A DNA stretch of 55,209 nt from Minisyncoccota bacterium (GCA_021734445.1 JAIPIY010000005.1:1-55209), one strand, 5' to 3'. Numbered from the stretch's first letter, positions 24,555-37,216 are shown. The notes: generated by a model not told the origin, from the sequence alone. A program made the numbers and translations.

Positions 24555-25676
24555 TTATGTTAATTCCAAAATATCTTTTGTAACATCTTCCTGTCGTGAT
24601 GGACGTGCATATCGTCGCATAGCTAATAATATCCCCAGCGCAAGAAACGACGTTAACATGTTAGATCCCCCATAGCTCATAAAGGGTAACGGAATCCCTG
24701 TTACCGGCAATAATCCGATATTCATACCAATATTAAATAATGTGTGAATACTGAAATAAATACCAATACCTACACCATACAATGTTTCAAAATTACTCGA
24801 ACCCATTAATGCATTTGCAAAAATGCGCCAGATAAGAATACCATAGCATACAATCAATAAAAATGATCCAATAAATCCCCATTCTTCCGCAAAAGAAGCA
24901 AAAATAAAATCCGTTTCTGATTCAGGTAAAAATTGTAACCGGGATTGACTACCGTATCCAACACCCTTGCCCAACAACTGCCCAGAACCCACTGCAATAG
25001 TTGATTGATATGCATTGTATCCTGAACCTTGTATATCAGATAATGGGTTGATAAAGGTCATGATTCTCTGTTTTTGATAAGGCTGGAATGCAAACAACCA
25101 CAACATTCCAAACGCAACAATAACTAATGAGCCAACCAATAATAAGTGTTTTTTTGATATTCCAGCAACCAATACCATACCCAACCAAATAACCATAAAC
25201 ACAAGAGATGATTTAAAATCGGGCTGAAAAAAAATCAAAAGCATCATAATCATCATATAGGATGCTGATACAATGATGTGTCGTATCTGAGCTATTTCAA
25301 TATGACGTCTGGAAAAATATTTTGCTAATACCAAAATCAATACAATTTTTGCTGGGTCCGAGGGTTGAAAAGAAAAAAATCCTAAATCAATCCAACGAAT
25401 AGAACCTTTTACCGGATCAGCTACAAAAAATAACAAAGCCAACAACATAACACTGATCCCATATAAACTCATCAAAACGGATGTCTGTTTTAAAAAACGT
25501 ATATCAATGCGTGATACCCCAAACATAACAGCAAAAGAAACAATCACCCATATAAATTGTCTCCAAAAAAATGAGGTTTCCCCCGTAAATGAAGACATGG
25601 TAACCAACCCTGCGATAACAATAGGAACAAGAGCTACCACTAATATCCAATCAATACTGAAATTTTTCTGATACAT
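24555..25676 (-). CDS. rodA: RodA: SEDS-family peptidoglycan glycosyltransferase
   Basis: Polymerises lipid II during lateral wall growth. Ten or so membrane helices; family motifs include FQPSDPAKI, VGSGQLLGKGVGYGSQSRLQFLPESETDFIFASFAEEWGFIG and the C-terminal PVTGIPLPFMSYGGSNML. The GKGVGYGSQSRLQFLPES motif is nearer to RodA than FtsW. 373 aa. It stands 4 bp after the upstream membrane protein gene and 2 bp before folD. No cognate PBP2 gene is adjacent. Confidence 0.94.
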   Translation of the reverse strand: MYQKNFSIDWILVVALVPIVIAGLVTMSSFTGETSFFWRQFIWVIVSFAVMFGVSRIDIRFLKQTSVLMSLYGISVMLLALLFFVADPVKGSIRWIDLGFFSFQPSDPAKIVLILVLAKYFSRRHIEIAQIRHIIVSASYMMIMMLLIFFQPDFKSSLVFMVIWLGMVLVAGISKKHLLLVGSLVIVAFGMLWLFAFQPYQKQRIMTFINPLSDIQGSGYNAYQSTIAVGSGQLLGKGVGYGSQSRLQFLPESETDFIFASFAEEWGFIGSFLLIVCYGILIWRIFANALMGSSNFETLYGVGIGIYFSIHTLFNIGMNIGLLPVTGIPLPFMSYGGSNMLTSFLALGILLAMRRYARPSRQEDVTKDILELT

Positions 25677-25680
25677 AGAA

Positions 25681-26475
25681 TTATAAACTCTTGGCAGATT
25701 CTGTTGCCTGGATATTCATACGCGGAATAATTTCAATCCGACCAATAGGTTCTGGAAATGGGCTGGCCCAGGTAAATGATATTTGTTCGCGTCCATTAAT
25801 AGGGATTACTGGCACCCGTGTATTACTGACACCTAGTGCATTTTCATCAAGCCCATATACAATGAGAATAAATTCTGTATCAATTAAATCAAACTCATAA
25901 TTGTTTCGAACCGAAGCGGTAATCAGCGGTGCAGTTGTTTGTCGTTCAATTTTTTGATCAGTAATACCCAATCGTGAAAATGACATTTCTGGTGGTAAGG
26001 TGCTCCAGGTGGGTTGTCCCAGAATATCAAAAAATACACGCCCTGGAATACGATTCCCAATATCAATATGTGGTTCAAATATAGCAGTTTTTTCCAATGG
26101 AACTACAAACGTAGACCCCTCTCGTTCTGCAATCAAGAGGTTATTTTCATCATAAAAACGGAAACGATAGTGTAAGTCATGTGTACCTGATGCTGGATTT
26201 GGATTTTCAATATAAGAAACCAAATGGTACACAGTACCACTGACAGGTAATGCACGTGACCACCATGTCACCACAGGTCGAATTTGAAATGGGCATAATA
26301 ATGCACAAGAGCCACCGCAATCAACACCCAATTCTTCTCCATTTTGTTTACTATCAAAACATGTTGGGTCTGGAGTAAAATAGATATAATAGATAATTCC
26401 TGCGAAAACTAAAAACAGTAATGCAAAAAAAGCAACAATCGTATTTTTTTTCTTTTGTGCCCAAAGTGTCGACAT
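25681..26475 (-). CDS. Membrane-anchored protein with an NGxExGVDCGGxC motif
   Basis: 264 aa from the chosen ATG. One N-terminal membrane helix (TIVAFFALLFLVFAGIIYYIYF) and a Cys-rich extracytoplasmic motif C-x5-NGEELGVDCGGSC-x3-C, which could form two disulfides or a small metal site. After that come two beta-rich, Ig-like segments (VYHLVSYIENPNP..., VRNNYEFDLIDTEFILIVYGLDENALGVS). The frame continues upstream to 26523, but that would start inside the 5S rRNA terminator, so the ATG at 26473-26475 is preferred. It leads the rodA operon, which suggests an envelope role. Confidence 0.75.
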   Translation of the reverse strand: MSTLWAQKKKNTIVAFFALLFLVFAGIIYYIYFTPDPTCFDSKQNGEELGVDCGGSCALLCPFQIRPVVTWWSRALPVSGTVYHLVSYIENPNPASGTHDLHYRFRFYDENNLLIAEREGSTFVVPLEKTAIFEPHIDIGNRIPGRVFFDILGQPTWSTLPPEMSFSRLGITDQKIERQTTAPLITASVRNNYEFDLIDTEFILIVYGLDENALGVSNTRVPVIPINGREQISFTWASPFPEPIGRIEIIPRMNIQATESAKSL

Positions 26476-26509
26476 AATAAAAGGAATGATACTTACATCA
26501 TAGTATAAT

Positions 26510-26540
26510 AAAAAACACCACACAAGGTGTGATGTTTTTT
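26510..26540 (-). terminator. Terminator of the 23S-5S operon
   Basis: Hairpin CACACC/GGTGTG flanked by A- and T-runs, 22 bp beyond the 3' end of 5S rRNA. Confidence 0.8.
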
Positions 26541-26561
26541 ATTATTTATGATTTCAATACT

Positions 26562-26677
26562 GTATGTTGGCGTCTACCTACTCTTGCCCCAAAGGGACTA
26601 CCATCGGCTCAAGAAAGCTTAACTTCTGTGTTCGGAATGAGAACAGGTGTGACCTCTCCGATAAAACACCAACATAC
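26562..26677 (-). rRNA. rrf: 5S ribosomal RNA
   Basis: Minus-strand sequence with pairing ends (GTATGTTGG and CCAACATAC), the conserved CCGAACACAGAAGTTAAG loop and GATGGTAGT. About 116 nt, normal. It lies about 100 bp after 23S; no tRNA in between. Confidence 0.95.
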
Positions 26678-26778
26678 AATATTTAAATTATAAAGTAATT
26701 TAAATACCCTGCAAAAAAGTAAAAAGAAAAAAGAGAACTACATGAACATTCACAATCGTAATTATGTGAAGCACACAT

Positions 26779-30055
<3,277 letters not shown>

Positions 30056-30293
30056 ACGTATGTATCACATTTCTTACGAGTTTTTTCTTACGCGAATGTG
30101 AATTACACGTAGAATTTGAGTTTGCTCATGTGTTTCTACAATTTTTCTTTTTACCCCTATGCAGTTGTAAACGATCTATCGTGCGGTACGTCCAAAAGAA
30201 AATCGCCTTGCGGCGATAGATAAACGAAAATTCGTCTATGCAATTCGCCTACGTTTTTCTTTGGATAAACATTATCATAGCTGACAGTTCCCA

Positions 30294-30321
30294 ATTATAC
30301 TCATGGCGAAAATAAAGTCAA
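30294..30321 (-). promoter_or_regulatory. Strong promoter of the 23S-5S operon
   Basis: TTGACT, 16-bp spacer, TATAAT on the minus strand, about 230 bp before mature 23S. The leader between (30056-30286) contains no gene; its 3' part may pair with sequence after 23S (TTCACATTC against GATTGTGAA) as an RNase III processing stem. Confidence 0.75.
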
Positions 30322-30336
30322 GACCCTATCCCAAGA

Positions 30337-30369
30337 CCAAAGCAATCCCCATTTTGGGGATTGCTTTGG
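30337..30369 (-). terminator. Strong stem-loop after the S74 protein gene
   Basis: 14-bp perfect stem CAAAGCAATCCCCA/TGGGGATTGCTTTG with a 3-4 nt loop, between the gene stop and the rRNA promoter. No T-run follows on the minus strand, so it may be a poor terminator or act by 3'-end protection. Confidence 0.6.
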
Positions 30370-30384
30370 GATACTGTTTTAGCC

Positions 30385-32478
30385 TTATTCCAAGGTTTCT
30401 TCTCTATTATCATCCTGTATATCATCAGTTTCCTGATCAAGAGATTCTTCTGGTTCTTCGTCTTGAATGATTTCATTTTCATCTATAGTAATTTCTATTT
30501 CGTCAGAAGTTTCCTCTTCAAATATTATTTCTTCATCACTGTTTTCTTTTGTATCATCCTCAACTTCTTCATCTAAAGATTCTTCTGGATTTTCTTCATC
30601 ATCAGCATTATCATTTTCATCCTGTTGACGAGATGATGTTGCAATATTGTTTTCAATCATCTGTAAAAATTGATCTCGGGTTACACAAATATCTTCGACA
30701 CATAATTCTTCTGTCGTAATCTTCTTTGCAAAAATGTTTTGAATACCGTTACCTACGTCAGCAAGAAAATCTTTAGTTAGAGTAGTTAATGATGCTAATG
30801 AAAATCCACCTGATGCAATTGTTTGAGATTCTAGTAGGGAAACTTTGAGATCCAATTCTTGAATAGCTTTGGTAAGGATAGGGGTCATGTTTGCATAGTT
30901 AACCTGTAAATAACCATCATGACCTTCGCGTACTATTTCTGGGAAATATTGCTCTAGGTTTTGAGCAATGAATCCAATTTGTTGATTATTGTTTGGATTT
31001 GCTTTCCAGTTATAGGTAACAGCTTCAATATTACGAAGAGTATTTAATACACTAGAGAGACCTATAATATTTGTTTTTAGATTTTCGTCTGATGAACAAT
31101 TAAGTCCCGTACTACCATCTCCATAAATGTTATTATCTATCGCACAAGATGCCCCATTGCCTACAATAATCATTTCATCTATTGGGCTAGATACTGAGCC
31201 GATCATGAATTGATTAGCTGCAGTGTTCGTTGCTCCTGCACCCAGTGCGATACTGTTTGAATTGCCATCCGTAGAAGTATTATCTCCAATAAGGATGGAG
31301 GTGCCGCTGATAGTATTATTAACCGTATCATTTGATCCAGCCTGAGAACCAATAAAAATAGAACTAGCAGCATTGACCGCCCCCTGCCCTGCGCTTTCTC
31401 CGAAGAAGTTTGAATTATTAGCCTTGGAAGCCCCTTGCCCTGCAAAATAACCAAGGAAGTTTGCATTATTAGCATTGACTGCCCCTTGCCCTGCGCTTTC
31501 TCCAAAGAAGTTTGAATTAGAAGCAAGAGTGGCACCTTCTCCCGAATTAGCACCCAAGAAATTTGAATGAGAAACATTATCGGCAGTCCTACCAGCAAAC
31601 TCTCCTAGAAAAATATTATATCCTGTTGCGGTATCACCTTGTCCAGCATTTAACGCATCTGAATATAATGTATCCCCAGATGTTCCAATAGAAATTGGTG
31701 AAGAACCTCCAACGGTAACCCATGAAAGTTGACCACTACCATCTGTTTGTAATATTTGGTTAACACTACCATCAACTACAGGGAAAATATATGATTCAGT
31801 GTTATTTGCAAAAGAAAATCTAACTCCATCATCATCCAAGGTAATTCTGCGATCATCTTCAAAAGGATTCATTGGATCATCTACATTCTCATAGGAAAAA
31901 TCAAGAAAAATTTCATCTGAAAACGCCTGCATACGAGAACCAAAATCATAAGCATTATCACCAGTAACCATAATTATCCCTTCAGTTCCCAACACAAAAG
32001 CTGAAACATTATTAGTGTCTTGAGAAGAAAAGGTCACAACACCCTGACTAGATATCTGAGGATTTCCTGTTGCATCAATAATCCCCATAAATGCAATTGT
32101 ATCATCTTGCTCGTATGACATTCCAACACCAGGATAACTACCCAGAATTACACCCATATCTTCTTGCATTAAAAATGCAACCTCTAAATTATTTGACAAG
32201 GCTCCAGAAATATGAAAACTGTCCCCTGTTCGAGTAAATGATTGATCTGTTGTAATGTCACCATTACCATCTAAATAGAGAACGCCCTCAGGATCTAAAT
32301 ATTCATACGGATTAATAGCACATCCAGAATCAGTTGGTCCAGAACATACATTGTTGTGTGTATTTACCGGATCTAATGTTTCTCCTGGTGCAATAGCAAA
32401 TACTGCTAGTGCAGTGAATGCAATAGAAGAGATGAGTGCTCCTACTATAGATACTTTATAGTGTAGTGTGTGTGACAT
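30385..32478 (-). CDS. Surface/fibre-like protein with an intramolecular chaperone (peptidase S74) domain
   Basis: About 697 aa. N-terminal signal or anchor (VGALISSIAFTALAVFAIA). The middle is beta-rich with tandem repeats of an FFGESAGQGAVNA unit (about four copies, residues 305-380), resembling phage tail-fibre or YadA-like stalks. SDENLKTNI and IGFIAQNLEQYFPEIV mark the S74 chaperone domain near 500-570, which in phage fibres drives trimerisation and then cleaves itself off. An acidic Glu/Asp tail follows. The chosen ATG (32476-32478) lies 8 bp after an extended TGcTATACT box; the frame extends 18 bp further up. Probably a host-contact or attachment structure. Confidence 0.85.
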   Translation of the reverse strand: MSHTLHYKVSIVGALISSIAFTALAVFAIAPGETLDPVNTHNNVCSGPTDSGCAINPYEYLDPEGVLYLDGNGDITTDQSFTRTGDSFHISGALSNNLEVAFLMQEDMGVILGSYPGVGMSYEQDDTIAFMGIIDATGNPQISSQGVVTFSSQDTNNVSAFVLGTEGIIMVTGDNAYDFGSRMQAFSDEIFLDFSYENVDDPMNPFEDDRRITLDDDGVRFSFANNTESYIFPVVDGSVNQILQTDGSGQLSWVTVGGSSPISIGTSGDTLYSDALNAGQGDTATGYNIFLGEFAGRTADNVSHSNFLGANSGEGATLASNSNFFGESAGQGAVNANNANFLGYFAGQGASKANNSNFFGESAGQGAVNAASSIFIGSQAGSNDTVNNTISGTSILIGDNTSTDGNSNSIALGAGATNTAANQFMIGSVSSPIDEMIIVGNGASCAIDNNIYGDGSTGLNCSSDENLKTNIIGLSSVLNTLRNIEAVTYNWKANPNNNQQIGFIAQNLEQYFPEIVREGHDGYLQVNYANMTPILTKAIQELDLKVSLLESQTIASGGFSLASLTTLTKDFLADVGNGIQNIFAKKITTEELCVEDICVTRDQFLQMIENNIATSSRQQDENDNADDEENPEESLDEEVEDDTKENSDEEIIFEEETSDEIEITIDENEIIQDEEPEESLDQETDDIQDDNREETLE

Positions 32479-32502
32479 GTGATTATAGTATAGCATGGTG
32501 AA

Positions 32503-32540
32503 AAAAATAAAAAATCCCCACTCGGGGATTTTTTATTTTT
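32503..32540 (-). terminator. Terminator of the MscS-like TM-repeat gene
   Basis: AATCCCC/GGGGATT stem with T-runs on both sides (minus strand: ATTTTTTATTTTTTTC). Confidence 0.85.
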
Positions 32541-32552
32541 TTCATGTTCAGA

Positions 32553-33254
32553 TTAACATTTATCGCAATTTTCTTTGCAAGAACCTTTGTGCAAACAATT
32601 CAACAAATGTGTTGCGTGTTCTTTTCCACCCAAACCAAATGCCAAACCACCAGCCAATGCCAACATAGCAACAATTCCAGTAAACAAGATCGCCAAGAAT
32701 TGTGCAGCGATTCCTAATTCTGCCAATGCAAAAATGATTGCAAATACCCAGATTGCCCATTTTGCAATCATACCCAAGAATCGTGCAGAAACTACATGCA
32801 TTGCTTTTGCTCCACCTTCAACACCTTTTGCAACCGCGTGTGCCAAAATTGAAGCCACCAAGAGAATCAAAGATGCAACGATTACCTTTGGCAAATACAC
32901 CAACACTACGCCTGACAAGAAAATATTTACTTGTGACAAACCAACAACATCTAATGCTGCAACCAAAAATACGATAACAAAGAACCATTTCACTAATCCA
33001 CCTAAAAATGCACCTGAATTTAATTTAAAACCTGCACTTTGCAATGTCGCTTCGAATCCTGCTTGACGTAAAAGATTATCTAATTTGATTGATTCAATCA
33101 AACGAGCGACACCCTTTTCAACAAGAGCACCAATAAGCCAACCAACAATGAAAATAATAATCGCAATGATAAGTTTTGGAAGAAATGCAATTGTTCCTAT
33201 CCAAAGACCTTGTAATGCTGATTGAATTTCTGTAATACCACTTAACTGTTCCAT
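32553..33254 (-). CDS. Membrane protein with MscS-type conserved TM helices and a Cys-rich tail
   Basis: 233 aa, about five membrane helices. The repeated pattern LPKLIIAIIIFIVGWLIGALVEKGVARLIE and YLPKVIVASLILLVASILAHAVAKGVEGG fits the conserved-TM-helix (MscS-like, PF05552) repeats found in small bacterial mechanosensitive-channel relatives. There is no MscS beta or C-terminal domain. The last 20 residues carry four cysteines and two histidines (HATHLLNC, HKGSC, ENCDKC), a likely metal or redox site that is not usual in this family. It is monocistronic. Confidence 0.8.
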   Translation of the reverse strand: MEQLSGITEIQSALQGLWIGTIAFLPKLIIAIIIFIVGWLIGALVEKGVARLIESIKLDNLLRQAGFEATLQSAGFKLNSGAFLGGLVKWFFVIVFLVAALDVVGLSQVNIFLSGVVLVYLPKVIVASLILLVASILAHAVAKGVEGGAKAMHVVSARFLGMIAKWAIWVFAIIFALAELGIAAQFLAILFTGIVAMLALAGGLAFGLGGKEHATHLLNCLHKGSCKENCDKC

Positions 33255-33331
33255 ATGTAATAAATAAATTAACTACTAAATAAATAAGACCTTTTTCCCT
33301 TCTATTATAGCATATACAAAATAAAAGCAAC

Positions 33332-33973
33332 CTATAATTCCACAGGAAGATTATTTACAACGATCTGATGAGGAAAATCAAAGATATCACGGACTAATTT
33401 ATCATACATATCCATACGATACATAAATTCTTCTTGGGTAAATAATGCATAACGAATTTCACTTCCGATTTCTGATTCTACTTCACGAACAGCGCGTTCA
33501 AAAATATTTTTTTGTACACGATCCCCCACCAATAGCATATCGATTTCTCTTTCTCCATCTTGAAGAAATACTCCACTAAGGACAACCAATTTTAATTTAC
33601 CACCATTTTGTAAACGTTTCCCTAAAGACCCATGATCAATTAATTGTGTATCAATTAATAATGATCTCAATTGACGAGTCAACGGAAAATCAGATGCCAA
33701 TATCCACCCTTCTACTTTTTTTGTTTTGTATTTCACCGAAGCATTTTTCTTTTTTGATCGAGAGGGCACTACAACTTCTTTTGAGAAATTTTTCTTTTTT
33801 AAAAATCCTGATTTTAACAATTGCCCTATTTCTTTTTTCACAGCTGGGGCTTTTTCTCTGGTTCGTTCCACAACATCATCAATATCAAAAGGTGTGCTTG
33901 GTGATGACAAGAACAACCTCATAGTTTTTACACGAGAAGCACTACCAAATATTTTTTCTAAAACGTCTATCAT
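33332..33973 (-). CDS. Winged-helix transcriptional regulator with a nucleotidyltransferase-like C-terminus
   Basis: 213 aa. The N-terminal part (LEKIFGSASRVKTMRLFLSS... VVERTREKAPAVKKEIGQLLKSGFLKKK) is a winged HTH of the ArsR/MarR-like kind. The C-terminal half (LKLVVLSGVFLQDGEREIDMLLVGD) resembles an MNT-type nucleotidyltransferase core with E-x-D instead of the usual D-x-D. Such fusions occur widely in CPR. TGtTATACT lies 9 bp before the start (leaderless). Target genes unknown. Confidence 0.75.
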   Translation of the reverse strand: MIDVLEKIFGSASRVKTMRLFLSSPSTPFDIDDVVERTREKAPAVKKEIGQLLKSGFLKKKNFSKEVVVPSRSKKKNASVKYKTKKVEGWILASDFPLTRQLRSLLIDTQLIDHGSLGKRLQNGGKLKLVVLSGVFLQDGEREIDMLLVGDRVQKNIFERAVREVESEIGSEIRYALFTQEEFMYRMDMYDKLVRDIFDFPHQIVVNNLPVEL

Positions 33974-34010
33974 ATATCCGTTAGTATAACATAAAAAATT
34001 ATTTGGTACA

Positions 34011-36086
34011 TTACCATCCTAATGATTTTTTTGTTTCTGGACCTACAATACCATCAGTTCTGATGTTCATTTTCTCTTGAAAAGAAAGAACCGTCTCGTG
34101 AGTTTCTGGACCAAAGATACCGTCAATGCGAATATTACCTAATTGCGTTTGTAATGATTGAATACAATGAGAAAATCCTTGTATCCACTGATACAGTGTT
34201 GGACAATGATCAGATTGACTCATAGGATATGATTGCAGCAAAGATACCTGATTTTGCAATACTGCCAACTGTGTCAACAAAGAAACTAAAAGGTTGTCCA
34301 CGGAAGACTCTTCAAAAAGGTGTGAAAATTCTTCCTTAACCTGATCTGCTTGTTCATCTTTGCCCATAGATTGTAAATTAACCACCTGTGATTGCACGGA
34401 CCCTCCGGAAGACTGCCTTCTTCTGTCAGAAAATTCTATATTGCCCTCTTCGTATGATGCACCGATGACCTCATCCGCATCTACAATAGTAAATGCATCA
34501 TCAAGAAATTGTAGGGTCATATTTTGTACCGAATGTACATTTTCATGATCAATAGCCTGACCTTCTAATGTTAACGTAGCTTCTGTACCATCATTATTTA
34601 CCGATAGCACCGATGACAATCCTGCTGAAAGATTTTCTATTTCATATTCTGTACCAATAGTTAAAACACCTCCTTGATTTACAAAAGTATCATTAGAATT
34701 AGCAAACGTAATTACAAGAGAGCCTTCAACTGATCCATCATTCTCTGATGTTTCAGAAAATGACCCTACATACGTAAGTTCAGGATTCAATTGACGAGCA
34801 AGAAAAATATCACGAACCCCATTGGTATCATCAGAAATTAGATTAGTTGCAGAAGAATGAAATACGATAAAATCTGCATCTTCAGATAGGACAGGATAAA
34901 ACATACTTGTGTTTGCCTGTTGTGATGGGTCAGATAATATTAACCGAGTCACTTTTTCTAATGCAACATCATAGATAAAAATATCAAAAACCCCATTAGT
35001 ATCATCTGGAATAATATTGGTTGCAGAAGATGCAAAACTGACATAGGATCCATTCCCAGAAATAGTAGATTGTGTCGAGTTACCCACACTGATTTGATCT
35101 CCTGTTGCTGTTTTTGAAATTCTTTCTATTGCTTCTGTATCAATAGTATAAAGAAAAAGATCTTTGATTCCATTGGTATCATCAGAAACTAAATTTGTTG
35201 CATTTGATTCAAAAATAATATATTCACCACCACCAGAGATTCTAAAAACTTTTGTATTAAATCCAGAAGCCCCATTCCCCTGTTCTCCTTGTTCGTTTTT
35301 GGAAACACGAATCAGACTTGTATCATTATTATCATAAAGAAATATATCAGAAACCCCATTGGTATCATCAGAAACTAAATTGGTTGCACTTGATTCGAAT
35401 ACTACATATCGGCCATCATGAGAAATTTGTGGATAATTAGAAGCTGCATTTCCTTGTACATCATTCGAATCAACTGATAAACGAACCGTGGTCTGCAATA
35501 CTGTATCACGTAAGAAAACATCATTTACCCCGTTCGTATCATCAAGTACAAGATTGGTTGCAGAAGATTTAAAAACAACATATTGACCATCTGCAGAAAT
35601 GCTGGGATCCGTAGAGTCATTATTACCCTGTATCCCGTTTGAATCAAATGATACGATATTCATTGATTGATTAATCCTATCATATAAAAATACATCGGGT
35701 TCGCCATTGATGTCATCAGGAACTAAATTAGTTGCATTTGATTCAAAAACAATATATCGACCATCTGCAGAAATTACAGGATCATATGCAGACCCATCTG
35801 AATCTCCACCCAAAAAAGATTCCGAGACCCTGATCGTTTCTTCGGTTTCTATGTCATGTAAAAAAACATCATGCAAACCATTAGTATCATTAGAAACCAA
35901 ATTCGTTGCAGAAGAATGAAATACTACATATCGTCCATCTGCAGAAATGCTTGGGTATTCTGATGCATTATTTCCTGTAATTCCATCTGAATCTACTGAT
36001 ACAATTTGTTCTATCTGATAATACGCACCGAATGCCGTTACCGGCAAAAAGACAATCAAAAATAAACTTAAAATAATTTTTTTCAT
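34011..36086 (-). CDS. Secreted seven-repeat beta-propeller with a PG_binding_1 cell-wall anchor
   Basis: About 691 aa. Signal peptide (MKKIILSLFLIVFLPVTAFGAYY). Seven repeats of the pattern (Y/D)P-x-IS-x-DG-x-Y-(V)VF-x-S-(S/N)ATNL-(V)-x-DDTNG-x-x-D-(V/I)FL from residues 40 to about 400 predict a seven-bladed TolB/WD40-like propeller. A beta-sandwich follows, then a SGGSVQ linker, VVNLQSMGK and a coiled coil. Two PG_binding_1-like halves close the protein (QTQLGNIRIDGIFGPETHETVLSFQ and MNIRTDGIVGPETKKSL). The linker-coiled coil-anchor module is shared with the protein at 44058-45920. Start chosen at 36086: TGaTATACT is 8 bp upstream. Confidence 0.88.
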   Translation of the reverse strand: MKKIILSLFLIVFLPVTAFGAYYQIEQIVSVDSDGITGNNASEYPSISADGRYVVFHSSATNLVSNDTNGLHDVFLHDIETEETIRVSESFLGGDSDGSAYDPVISADGRYIVFESNATNLVPDDINGEPDVFLYDRINQSMNIVSFDSNGIQGNNDSTDPSISADGQYVVFKSSATNLVLDDTNGVNDVFLRDTVLQTTVRLSVDSNDVQGNAASNYPQISHDGRYVVFESSATNLVSDDTNGVSDIFLYDNNDTSLIRVSKNEQGEQGNGASGFNTKVFRISGGGEYIIFESNATNLVSDDTNGIKDLFLYTIDTEAIERISKTATGDQISVGNSTQSTISGNGSYVSFASSATNIIPDDTNGVFDIFIYDVALEKVTRLILSDPSQQANTSMFYPVLSEDADFIVFHSSATNLISDDTNGVRDIFLARQLNPELTYVGSFSETSENDGSVEGSLVITFANSNDTFVNQGGVLTIGTEYEIENLSAGLSSVLSVNNDGTEATLTLEGQAIDHENVHSVQNMTLQFLDDAFTIVDADEVIGASYEEGNIEFSDRRRQSSGGSVQSQVVNLQSMGKDEQADQVKEEFSHLFEESSVDNLLVSLLTQLAVLQNQVSLLQSYPMSQSDHCPTLYQWIQGFSHCIQSLQTQLGNIRIDGIFGPETHETVLSFQEKMNIRTDGIVGPETKKSLGW

Positions 36087-36109
36087 ATACAAACAGTATA
36101 TCAAAAAAA

Positions 36110-36138
36110 CACCCTTGGAGAAAGTTTCTCTAAGGGTG
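36110..36138 (-). terminator. Terminator of the 36150 gene
   Basis: CACCCTT/AAGGGTG stem, followed on the minus strand by a run of seven T. Confidence 0.8.
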
Positions 36139-36149
36139 GCGGGATGAAT

Positions 36150-36536
36150 TTAATTCACTCCCATTGCATTTTGATCATGTATCATTTTTGATTTCGACTG
36201 CATTACAGCCGAAACCAATTTTGGGGTCGGTGCATATTCACCATTCTCCAGCTCAAGAAGAGTATCACTGTCCACCAGCGCCTTAATGCTGTGATACAAT
36301 CGAGTCAATCCTCCGATAGCCTTCATCAAAGAGGCACCGTCACGTGGGTCGTTCCATTGCCTCTCGAGATCATCGCGAGAAACAGAAACATATACCCTGT
36401 GAACGCGAGAGAACCATAGAATTCGCATTACCGCTTCTTCTAATTCTGCAGAACCCACTGCACCAATGGCGCTATAGCCTTTGGGTAATATGGATGCAGG
36501 ACATCCGAATTCAAGTTGATTTTTCAGTACTGTCAT
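36150..36536 (-). CDS. Hypothetical protein, about 128 aa
   Basis: No family recognised. A soluble, mixed helix protein (AELEEAVMRILWFSRVHRVYVSVSRDDLERQW, then LMKAIGGLTRLYHSIKALVDSDTLLELENGEYAPTPKLV). The second half looks like a small winged-helix fold by eye, but weakly. The frame runs up to 36611, inside the rplL terminator, which is unlikely; ATG 36536 (MTVLKNQ) is chosen. An AGGAG lies about 40 bp upstream, too far to be its Shine-Dalgarno. It has its own terminator. Confidence 0.6.
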   Translation of the reverse strand: MTVLKNQLEFGCPASILPKGYSAIGAVGSAELEEAVMRILWFSRVHRVYVSVSRDDLERQWNDPRDGASLMKAIGGLTRLYHSIKALVDSDTLLELENGEYAPTPKLVSAVMQSKSKMIHDQNAMGVN

Positions 36537-36601
36537 GAATGAATTTATTTTGGTTGGTGAAAGTGGAACAAAAATTTCTCCTAAAATAATAACATACATA
36601 C

Positions 36602-36640
36602 AAAAAAACACAACCCCATCGTTTCCGACAGGGTTGTGTT
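36602..36640 (-). terminator. Terminator of rplJ-rplL
   Basis: ACACAACCC/GGGTTGTGT stem with a 14-nt loop, followed by TTTTTTTG on the minus strand, about 45 bp after the rplL stop codon. Confidence 0.85.
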
Positions 36641-36683
36641 ATAAGAGCAGGTGCCAAGGTTTTTCTTATCCTTTTTTGTATAC

Positions 36684-37178
36684 TTATTTCAAAGTAACTT
36701 TTCCTCCAGCTTCTTCGATTTTTGCTTTCAAAGCTTCTGCATCTTCTTTTTTCATTCCTTCTTTCAAGATTGCAGGCAAAGCATCTACGATGTCTTTTGC
36801 TTCTTTTAGACCCAATCCAAGAACATCTTTCACTACCTTCATTACTGGAATTTTTGCTCCACCGTCTGAAGTTAATTCAACAGCAAATTCAGTTTGTTCA
36901 TCTGCTCCGGCTCCACCAGCTGCAGGACCTGCAGCAGCAACAGCAGTAGCTGATACACCAAATTTCTTTTCGAACACTTTTACTAATTCATTCAATTCCA
37001 AAACTGGCATCTTTTCAATTGCATCAACAATTGATTTGAATTTTTCTGGAACTTCTACAACTTCTTCAGCAACAGCTGCTGCTTTTGGAGCTTCAGCTTT
37101 TGGTGCTTCGGCTACAGGAGCTTCAGCTTGTGTTGTTTCTTCTGCCTCTGTCTGAGGTGTATTTGTTTCTTCTGACAT
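36684..37178 (-). CDS. rplL: Ribosomal protein bL12 with an N-terminal extension
   Basis: Stalk protein that recruits translational GTPases. The usual bL12 starts with the dimerisation domain seen here at [29 protein letters not shown] (about 47-75), then the Ala/Gly hinge and the C-terminal domain with [15 protein letters not shown]. Length is 164 aa rather than about 120-125, because of about 40 extra N-terminal residues rich in Glu, Ala, Thr and Pro with APKAEAPKA repeats. The gene follows rplJ by 38 bp. Confidence 0.96.
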   Translation of the reverse strand: MSEETNTPQTEAEETTQAEAPVAEAPKAEAPKAAAVAEEVVEVPEKFKSIVDAIEKMPVLELNELVKVFEKKFGVSATAVAAAGPAAGGAGADEQTEFAVELTSDGGAKIPVMKVVKDVLGLGLKEAKDIVDALPAILKEGMKKEDAEALKAKIEEAGGKVTLK

Positions 37179-37216
37179 AGTATTATCTATTATTTTCTTA
37201 TAAACACGGAATCTTG

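Noticed and set aside
36535-37155. Plus-strand 206-aa Ala/Ser/Thr-rich ORF
   Set aside because: Antisense of rplL and its Ala-rich extension; crosses the rplL terminator.
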